A stretch of DNA of 5,552 nucleotides from Nitratiruptor sp. GTDB lineage: Bacteria; Campylobacterota; Campylobacteria; Campylobacterales; Nitratiruptoraceae. Shown here piece after piece: positions 1-5,552 of this stretch. The position numbers and the translations under genes were made by a program. Each line of letters starts with the position of its first letter. The first letter of the stretch is position 1. Location of the stretch: NCBI GenBank assembly GCA_015494505.1, contig WGBB01000076.1, forward strand, positions 1-5,552, read 5' to 3'. Under the pieces are notes generated by a model. That model was not told the DNA's origin and did not search any database. It saw only the letters and a program-made list of their open reading frames with translations.

Positions 1-129
1 ATCCACGAGCTGTGCCACCGCACCCATATGAACCACTCGCGCGCCTTTTGGCGCCTTGTGGGGAGCCGCTGTCCCGCATATAAAGCGATAGAGCGGGAAT
101 TAAAAAGCTTGAGTTTTGTTTTATCATAA
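1..129 (+). CDS. YgjP-like (DUF45/WLM) zinc metallopeptidase, 3' end only
   Basis: This is the last 42 codons of a gene that begins before the window, read in frame 1 and ending in TAA at 127-129. The visible peptide starts IHELCH, a zinc-binding HExxH motif (His2, Glu3, His6 of the fragment). It is followed by an NHS..FW segment at fragment residues 11-17, then a C-P-x-Y-K stretch (residues 24-28) and a charged helical tail. This order (HELxH, NHsxxFW, cPdYk) is the C-terminal signature of the YgjP-like/DUF45 family, which is related to SprT/WLM and M48-type metalloproteases; the His of NHS is probably the third zinc ligand. The substrate of this family is not well defined. Everything upstream of the HExxH helix is outside the window, so start, length and operon partners cannot be judged. 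The family call rests on motif recognition from a short fragment, and another gluzincin-like protease is the main alternative. Confidence 0.72.
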   Translation: MHELCHRTHMNHSRAFWRLVGSRCPAYKAIERELKSLSFVLS

Positions 130-143
130 TTTTTTATAAATTT

Positions 144-152
144 TGCTATTAT
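144..152 (+). promoter_or_regulatory. Probable extended -10 promoter of the GGDEF-EAL gene
   Basis: TGCTATTAT at 144-152 is an extended -10 element (TGn followed by TATTAT, five of six matches to TATAAT). It lies in a very AT-rich gap between the metallopeptidase stop and the ATG at 186, and the 20 bases upstream are T-rich runs. Campylobacterota sigma-70 promoters typically have a good -10 box and T-rich upstream DNA in place of a -35 box, which this matches. Transcription would start near 158-160, giving a leader of about 26 bases. Inferred from sequence only. Confidence 0.5.
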
Positions 153-185
153 AGACTCATCAATTTTTTTTATTAGAGTGGGGGA

Positions 186-2726
186 ATGAAGTTATCTATC
201 TTCGAACAAGAGCTCTTTGACCAGTTCATCCAAGAATCTCCCAAAGGTATCCTTGCAAACTTTTTGGCTGCTCTTCTCATACTTTTTCTGTTTTGGAATA
301 GGTGGCAACCCGGTTTTTGGGTCTGGATGGGACTCTTTTCGGGCGCTATGCTCTATCGCTTGGCAATTTTTTGGCTCTATAAGCAAAATGTTATTAATAG
401 AGTAGTCGCTTTTAACCTCACGTATGTAGGAATAGTTGCGACGGCGATTGTGTGGGTGCTTGCCCTGTGGTTGGTTTTTCAAAACGTAGGGATAGAATAC
501 AAAGTTTTCATCGGTTTTATCATAGGCGGTTTGAGTGCCGGGGCCGTAGCGATTTTTTCGATGGTGTATCGATTTAGCGTTACATTTGTGACCATCACGT
601 TGCTATTAACAGCGATTTGGTTTTTGAGTGCGGATACACGTATAGAAAATATAATGGGTTTGGGTACATTGATTTTGTATGCGTATCTATTGCAAGTGGC
701 GAAGGTTTTTTCGCGCAACTACCGTAATCTCCTGGCTCTTTCGCACCAAAAAGAGACGATACTCAAAAAGCTCGAACAGAGCAACAACGAACTCAAGCTC
801 ATTTTCGAAAACACTCCGATGGGCATCTTCTTTTACGACAGCCATCTCAACGTGATAGATGCCAATGAAAATTTAATGAAACTTCTGGGCGTCCAAAAGG
901 ATGCTCTGGCTCGTTTCAATCTCGCACGTATCGAAGACAAAAACGTGCGAGACGCTATCCAAAAGGCGGTAGAAAAAGGCGAGCCGCAGCACTATGAGGG
1001 GGCATATACCACTGCGCTTTCAGGCAAACAAATCTATATCCGGCTTATTACCAATCCCGTCAAGGATAGGAGCGGTACGATTCTCGGGGGATTGGGAATG
1101 ATGGAGGATATCGAAGAGGAGATAAAAACGAAGCAGCGCCTTCACAACTACGCGCAGTTTTATCTTGCTAACCCCAATCCCCTTTTTCAAATCGATTGCA
1201 AGAGCAAAAAGATTCTCATAGAAAACGAAGCGATGCAAAATCTGCGGCGACGCATTCTGCATTGGCAAGAGCTGGTGGAGAGTATCTGCACCGGTGACGA
1301 AGAGCGGGTGGAGACACGCGTCGGCGAGCGATTTTACGCATTCGATATCGTTCGGGTCAATGAGAATTGTAGCAACGTCTACGTACGTGACGTAACGCTT
1401 GAAAAGCGTGCCAAAGAGGAGGCCGAGTTCTTCGCCTACTACGACGAGCTGACGAAGCTGCCGCGCAAGAAGGTCTTTACCGAATTTATGAAAAAGGCGC
1501 AAAAGCACGCCAAGCGCTACGATCGTCTCAATGCGCTCCTCTTTATCGACTTGGACGATTTCAAAAAAATCAACGACACGTACGGACATAGTGTGGGAGA
1601 CGAATTTTTAGTCCAGATCGCAAACCGCTTGCGCAAGATTTTACGGGGCGTAGATGTAATCACCCGCTTGGGAGGTGATGAGTTTGCGGTGTTGCTTACG
1701 GATCTGCCCGGCAATGAGGAGGAGGCGAAAGAGCGCGTCGAGCACGTAGTGCAAAAGATACTCCATACTATCAACGACCCCCTCGTCATCGGAGATATCA
1801 CGATCAAAGCCGCGGCGAGCGTCGGTATCGCACTCTTTCGCGACGAGAGTATCGACGAGGTTTTCAAAAATGCCGACCTGGCGATGTACGAGGCCAAAAA
1901 CGAAGGGAAAAATCGCTACAAGTTTTACACTGAAGAGATTCGTATCCGCTATTTGGAAAAAAATAGACTCTTTAGCGAGCTTGAGCGTGCGATTTTGGCC
2001 AACGATTTCGTGCTCTACCTCCAGCCTGTCGTGCGACTAGAAGACGGTGCCTGCGTGGGAGCCGAGGCATTGATGCGTTGGCGCTATCGCCAAAACACGC
2101 TCTTGTATCCCGATATTTTCATCAAATTTGCCGAAGAGGGGCAGCATATTTACAAACTCACGATGTGGGCTATCAAAGAGGCGTCGCGCCACGCCGAAAA
2201 TTTGGATCAGATAGAGCGCATCTCCGTCAACCTCAGTATGCAAGATTTGCAAAACGAACGCTTCATAGACGATATCCGGCGACTCATAGAGACCGAAGGG
2301 GTGGACCCAAAACGGTTGATGCTCGAAATCACGGAGACCATAGCACTGGAAGACTATGTGCAGATCGCAAGCCGTGTGGAGCGTCTCAAAGATTTCGGCT
2401 TTCGCATAGCCATCGACGATTTTGGGACGGGATACTCGTCGATGTACTACCTCAAGCATCTCGATGTGGATACCATAAAGATAGATAAAACCTTTATCGA
2501 TGCAATTGAGAAAAATCGCAAAGACCGCATCCTTACGGGTACCGTGATCGATCTGGCGAAGCTTTTGGGGCTCAAAACGATAGCCGAGGGGGTGGAGCGC
2601 AAAGAGCAGCTCGATATCCTTAAATCCCAGGGCTGCGACAAGGCTCAGGGCTATCTCTTTGCTAAGCCTATGCCGCCGAAGGATTTTGTGGAGTATTTAG
2701 CGGCCACACCCGTAGCGCACGATTGA
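186..2726 (+). CDS. Membrane-bound PAS-GGDEF-EAL c-di-GMP synthase/phosphodiesterase
   Basis: A bifunctional-type c-di-GMP enzyme of 846 residues at the inner membrane. Residues about 21-176 form six hydrophobic helices (roughly 21-38, 43-64, 75-98, 107-126, 131-148, 157-175) with no Cache-sized periplasmic loop, so this is a membrane-embedded sensor. A short coiled coil (185-205) leads to a PAS domain (about 200-312) and a degenerate PAS-like segment (about 318-408). The GGDEF domain (415-585) has GGDEF at 496-500, metal/guanine residues D455, N463 and D472, and an inhibitory RxxD site at 487-490. The EAL domain (590-840) has E627-A628-L629, N682, E714, DDFGTG at 744-749, K765/D767, E801 and Q821, so both activities look possible; by family behaviour one may dominate. 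Odd point: the usual LTGLPNR at the start of GGDEF reads LTKLPRK (422-428). The ATG is fixed by an in-frame TAG at 174-176; the Shine-Dalgarno is weak (GAG at 176-178, G-run to 184). Domain calls are strong; signal and net activity are unknown. Confidence 0.95.
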   Translation: MKLSIFEQELFDQFIQESPKGILANFLAALLILFLFWNRWQPGFWVWMGLFSGAMLYRLAIFWLYKQNVINRVVAFNLTYVGIVATAIVWVLALWLVFQNVGIEYKVFIGFIIGGLSAGAVAIFSMVYRFSVTFVTITLLLTAIWFLSADTRIENIMGLGTLILYAYLLQVAKVFSRNYRNLLALSHQKETILKKLEQSNNELKLIFENTPMGIFFYDSHLNVIDANENLMKLLGVQKDALARFNLARIEDKNVRDAIQKAVEKGEPQHYEGAYTTALSGKQIYIRLITNPVKDRSGTILGGLGMMEDIEEEIKTKQRLHNYAQFYLANPNPLFQIDCKSKKILIENEAMQNLRRRILHWQELVESICTGDEERVETRVGERFYAFDIVRVNENCSNVYVRDVTLEKRAKEEAEFFAYYDELTKLPRKKVFTEFMKKAQKHAKRYDRLNALLFIDLDDFKKINDTYGHSVGDEFLVQIANRLRKILRGVDVITRLGGDEFAVLLTDLPGNEEEAKERVEHVVQKILHTINDPLVIGDITIKAAASVGIALFRDESIDEVFKNADLAMYEAKNEGKNRYKFYTEEIRIRYLEKNRLFSELERAILANDFVLYLQPVVRLEDGACVGAEALMRWRYRQNTLLYPDIFIKFAEEGQHIYKLTMWAIKEASRHAENLDQIERISVNLSMQDLQNERFIDDIRRLIETEGVDPKRLMLEITETIALEDYVQIASRVERLKDFGFRIAIDDFGTGYSSMYYLKHLDVDTIKIDKTFIDAIEKNRKDRILTGTVIDLAKLLGLKTIAEGVERKEQLDILKSQGCDKAQGYLFAKPMPPKDFVEYLAATPVAHD

Positions 2727-3134
2727 TCGCAGGGTTTTGTCCATACGCTGCAGTGTGCGGCGCGGCAAGTGGTAGTACTCGAGCATTTCGATAGGGCGAT
2801 GATAGATTACGTAGGTGCGGCCTCGTAGGCGAAAGATGAGGATGCGCATAGGCAAATCCAGGCCTGCTCGCACATCCATCTTCATCAGATGCGACCCCAC
2901 ATACGGCGTGCCAAAGAGGATGAGGTAGCTTGGTTCGATACGCCGTTTGATGCGCTTGGCATTGCGATAGTGGTCGATAGCACAAAAGATGCGCAGCTTC
3001 TTTTTTCGAATAGCCAGCTTGATGCGTTTGATGGTGGTGTAGTAGCCGTATTTGCTCTTTATTTGTGTAAGGTGCGGTACTTTGGCACCAAACAGCACGA
3101 GTGCGCTAAGAAGCAGTATCAACACTTTTTTCAT
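2697..3134 (-). CDS. Exported basic DUF302-domain protein
   Basis: A 145-residue protein whose function is not known. Residues 1-17 form a classic signal peptide (MKK, a hydrophobic core rich in L and V, then FGA as a possible signal peptidase I site), and no lipobox cysteine is present. The mature part matches DUF302: an AIDH motif at 52-55, an LFGTPYVG turn at 73-80 and the LDLPMRILIF strand at 92-101, then YVIYHRP at 108-114. DUF302 proteins are small alpha/beta domains, often found alone in proteobacterial periplasms and seen beside redox or sulfur genes; no biochemical role is established to my knowledge. The mature protein is strikingly basic (31 Lys/Arg against 7 Asp/Glu). I chose the ATG at 3134 over a TTG at 3161 because AGGA lies 5 bases before it and the signal peptide then starts cleanly; the TTG would also sit inside the predicted -10 box. 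The gene runs convergent to the GGDEF-EAL gene, overlapping it by 30 bases, and divergent from pyrG. Confidence 0.88.
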   Translation of the reverse strand: MKKVLILLLSALVLFGAKVPHLTQIKSKYGYYTTIKRIKLAIRKKKLRIFCAIDHYRNAKRIKRRIEPSYLILFGTPYVGSHLMKMDVRAGLDLPMRILIFRLRGRTYVIYHRPIEMLEYYHLPRRTLQRMDKTLRSIVRYGCGR

Positions 3135-3138
3135 CGGT

Positions 3139-3145
3139 ATCCTTT
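3139..3145 (-). promoter_or_regulatory. Ribosome binding site deciding the DUF302 start
   Basis: On the minus strand this reads AAAGGAT, with the AGGA core (3143 to 3140) five bases before the ATG at 3134-3132. It supports the shorter start over the TTG codon 27 bases upstream, which has no comparable site and would add nine residues in front of the signal peptide. Confidence 0.7.
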
Positions 3146-3151
3146 GTGATG

Positions 3152-3160
3152 ATTGTAGCA
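3152..3160 (-). promoter_or_regulatory. Probable extended -10 promoter of the DUF302 gene
   Basis: The minus strand reads TGCTACAAT from 3160 to 3152: an extended -10 (TGn) joined to TACAAT, five of six matches to TATAAT. No -35 box stands out at the usual spacing. Transcription would start near 3144-3146, leaving a leader of only about 11 bases that is almost entirely the ribosome binding site. The form is the same as the element before the GGDEF-EAL gene (TTTGCTATTAT against TTTGCTACAAT). Sequence-based inference. Confidence 0.5.
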
Positions 3161-3180
3161 AATGAGGTTAAACAGATAGA

Positions 3181-3226
3181 GCGCTTTTTAAGCAACGATG
3201 AGATAAAATAGAGCTTAAAAAAGCGT
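3181..3226. repeat. Inverted repeat flanking the pyrG -10 region
   Basis: The left arm CGCTTTTTAAGC (3182-3193) and the right arm GCTTAAAAAAGCG (3213-3225) are reverse complements apart from one extra A in the right arm, and a possible G-T pair (3181/3226) extends the stem. The 19-base centre (3194-3212) contains the probable pyrG -10 box. The right arm ends just before the pyrG ribosome binding site. As DNA it could be a two-half-site operator; as RNA it could fold only if transcription began further upstream. It is not placed like a terminator for any gene here: DUF302 runs away from it and pyrG starts after it. The pairing is seen directly; the role is inferred. Confidence 0.6.
3204..3209 (+). 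promoter_or_regulatory. Probable -10 box of the pyrG-recJ promoter
   Basis: TAAAAT matches TATAAT at five of six positions and lies 26 bases before the ATG at 3236. A T-run in the left arm of the inverted repeat (3185-3189) is about 14 bases upstream, close to the -35 region, and could serve as the T-rich element usual in this phylum. The predicted transcription start (about 3215-3217) falls in the right arm of the repeat, giving a leader of about 20 bases. No extended TGn is present, so this is weaker than the other two promoter calls. Confidence 0.42.
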
Positions 3227-3230
3227 GGAG
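3227..3230 (+). promoter_or_regulatory. Ribosome binding site deciding the pyrG start
   Basis: GGAG at 3227-3230 is followed by five bases and then the ATG at 3236. It rules in favour of the ATG and against the in-frame GTG at 3230-3232, which overlaps the site itself. The resulting N-terminus, MTKYIFVTGG, is the usual CTP synthase start. Confidence 0.75.
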
Positions 3231-3235
3231 TGGTT

Positions 3236-4854
<1,619 letters not shown>

Positions 4855-4858
<4 letters not shown>

Positions 4859-5552
4859 GAAGACTCACCAAAGAGGATGTACGCAAAATCTTAGCCGAGC
4901 GCTTCAGCGAAGGATTCCTCTCCCTTCGTGATATTCCTCGTCCCGAAACCCTCAAGGACCTCCAAAAAGCGGCCAAACGCATAGCCGAGGCGATGAAAAA
5001 ACGCCAAAAAATAGCCGTGGTGGGGGACTATGACGTGGACGGCGTGGTTTCGACTACGCTGATGAAGGAGTTTTTCGCCTCCGTAGGCTACCCCGTCACC
5101 ACCATCATCCCCAACCGTTTCAAGCACGGTTATGGACTGAGCAAAAGTGTCATCGAAGAGGTGCGCGACGCCGATCTCATCATCACCGTAGACAACGGCA
5201 TCAGCGCTATCGAAGCGGCCCAGTACTGCAAGGAGCTGGGGATCGATCTCATCATCACCGACCATCACACGCCGGGCGAACAACTCCCCGAAGCCTACGC
5301 CATAGTCAATCCCAAGCAGCACTCCTGCGATTTTGCCTTCAGTGAGATATGCGGGGCGCAAGTTGCCTGGTTTTTGATAGGAGGGCTCAAGGCCGAGCTG
5401 AGACTGGAATTGGATATGAAGCGCTTTTTGGATATCTTAGCCATCGCCATCATCGCCGATATCATGCCGCTGCGCCATATCAACCGCCCTTTGGTGCAAG
5501 CGGGACTGAAGATGTTCGAGCGCAGTGAGCGGCCTGCTGTGAAGTTCTTGCG
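4855..5552 (+). CDS. recJ: Single-stranded-DNA-specific exonuclease RecJ, 5' part
   Basis: RecJ degrades single-stranded DNA 5' to 3' in recombinational repair (RecF pathway), mismatch repair and base excision repair, using Mn/Mg. The window holds the first 232 codons plus two bases, under half of a usual bacterial RecJ (about 520-580 residues), and the frame is open to the edge. DHH phosphoesterase motifs appear in order: GDYDVDG at 57-63 (motif I), the PNRFKHGYGLS block at 86-96, TVDNGIS at 111-117 (motif II), TDHHTPGE at 135-142 (the DHH motif, D136-H137-H138), AIVNPK at 149-154, and AIIADIMPL at about 198-206. All expected acidic and histidine metal ligands in this part are present. The DHHA1 and OB-fold portions lie outside the window. 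The ATG overlaps the pyrG stop in ATGA, and no separate Shine-Dalgarno is clear, so translation is probably coupled to pyrG. There is no promoter of its own in the visible sequence. Confidence 0.96.

Noticed and set aside
41..54. Perfect five-base stem with a TTTT loop (GCGCC / GGCGC), resembling a small hairpin terminator.
   Set aside because: It lies inside the conserved NHSRAFWRL coding segment, is short, and has no T-run after the right arm.
72..98. TCCCGC / GCGGGA inverted repeat before an AT-rich stretch, a possible terminator for the metallopeptidase gene.
   Set aside because: It is within the coding frame, has a 15-base loop, and is followed by AATTAAAAAG rather than a T-run; the T-rich DNA further on is better explained as promoter DNA.
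2078..2488. Alternative plus-strand frame of 136 codons inside the EAL region.
   Set aside because: The composition (many His, Arg and Cys, with no hydrophobic pattern) is that of an out-of-frame reading of the EAL domain.
3135..3161. A longer DUF302 reading frame starting at TTG 3161.
   Set aside because: It would put nine extra residues before a standard signal peptide, lacks a ribosome binding site and overlaps the probable -10 box.
3230..3232. GTG start two codons upstream of the pyrG ATG.
   Set aside because: It overlaps the GGAG ribosome binding site, and the usual CTP synthase N-terminus begins at the ATG.
4891..5361. Minus-strand open frame of 156 codons opposite recJ.
   Set aside because: The plus strand carries the ordered DHH motifs of RecJ, so the antisense frame is a shadow.

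Overview
The window most likely comes from a bacterium of the Campylobacterota (former Epsilonproteobacteria). The strongest clue is the adjacent pair pyrG-recJ, an order also known from Campylobacter jejuni (Cj0027-Cj0028) and Helicobacter pylori (HP0349-HP0348). T-rich promoter regions with extended -10 boxes and almost no -35 signal, together with very tight gene packing, fit this. Base composition is moderate (roughly half G+C by eye). I cannot name the genus; a free-living or vent/sulfur-associated lineage is only a guess.

Layout from left to right. (1) Bases 1-129 are the 3' end of a YgjP-like (DUF45/WLM, M48-type) zinc metallopeptidase gene, recognisable from its HExxH segment. (2) After a 56-base AT-rich gap with a plausible promoter comes an 846-residue membrane-anchored c-di-GMP enzyme (186-2726): six predicted membrane helices, a coiled-coil linker, one clear and one degenerate PAS-like domain, then GGDEF and EAL domains whose catalytic motifs are both intact. 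(3) On the opposite strand, 3134-2697, lies a small exported, strongly basic DUF302 protein; its last nine codons and stop overlap the end of the GGDEF-EAL gene tail to tail. (4) A 101-base divergent intergenic region (3135-3235) holds a probable DUF302 promoter, a probable pyrG promoter and a notable inverted repeat around the pyrG -10 box. (5) pyrG (CTP synthase, complete, 540 residues) is followed by recJ (ssDNA-specific 5'-3' exonuclease, cut by the window edge at codon 232); the two overlap by ATGA and are probably translationally coupled.

How the genes relate: pyrG-recJ is a housekeeping operon joining CTP supply and DNA repair by location only. The GGDEF-EAL gene looks like a stand-alone sensory gene. 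The DUF302 gene has no evident functional link with its neighbours beyond shared DNA at both ends. I do not see a clear undescribed multi-gene system here. The items most worth a second look are the inverted repeat upstream of pyrG, the codon-register convergent overlap, and the unassigned six-helix sensor domain with an unusual start of the GGDEF domain. No tRNA, rRNA, CRISPR array, insertion sequence or convincing intrinsic terminator was seen.
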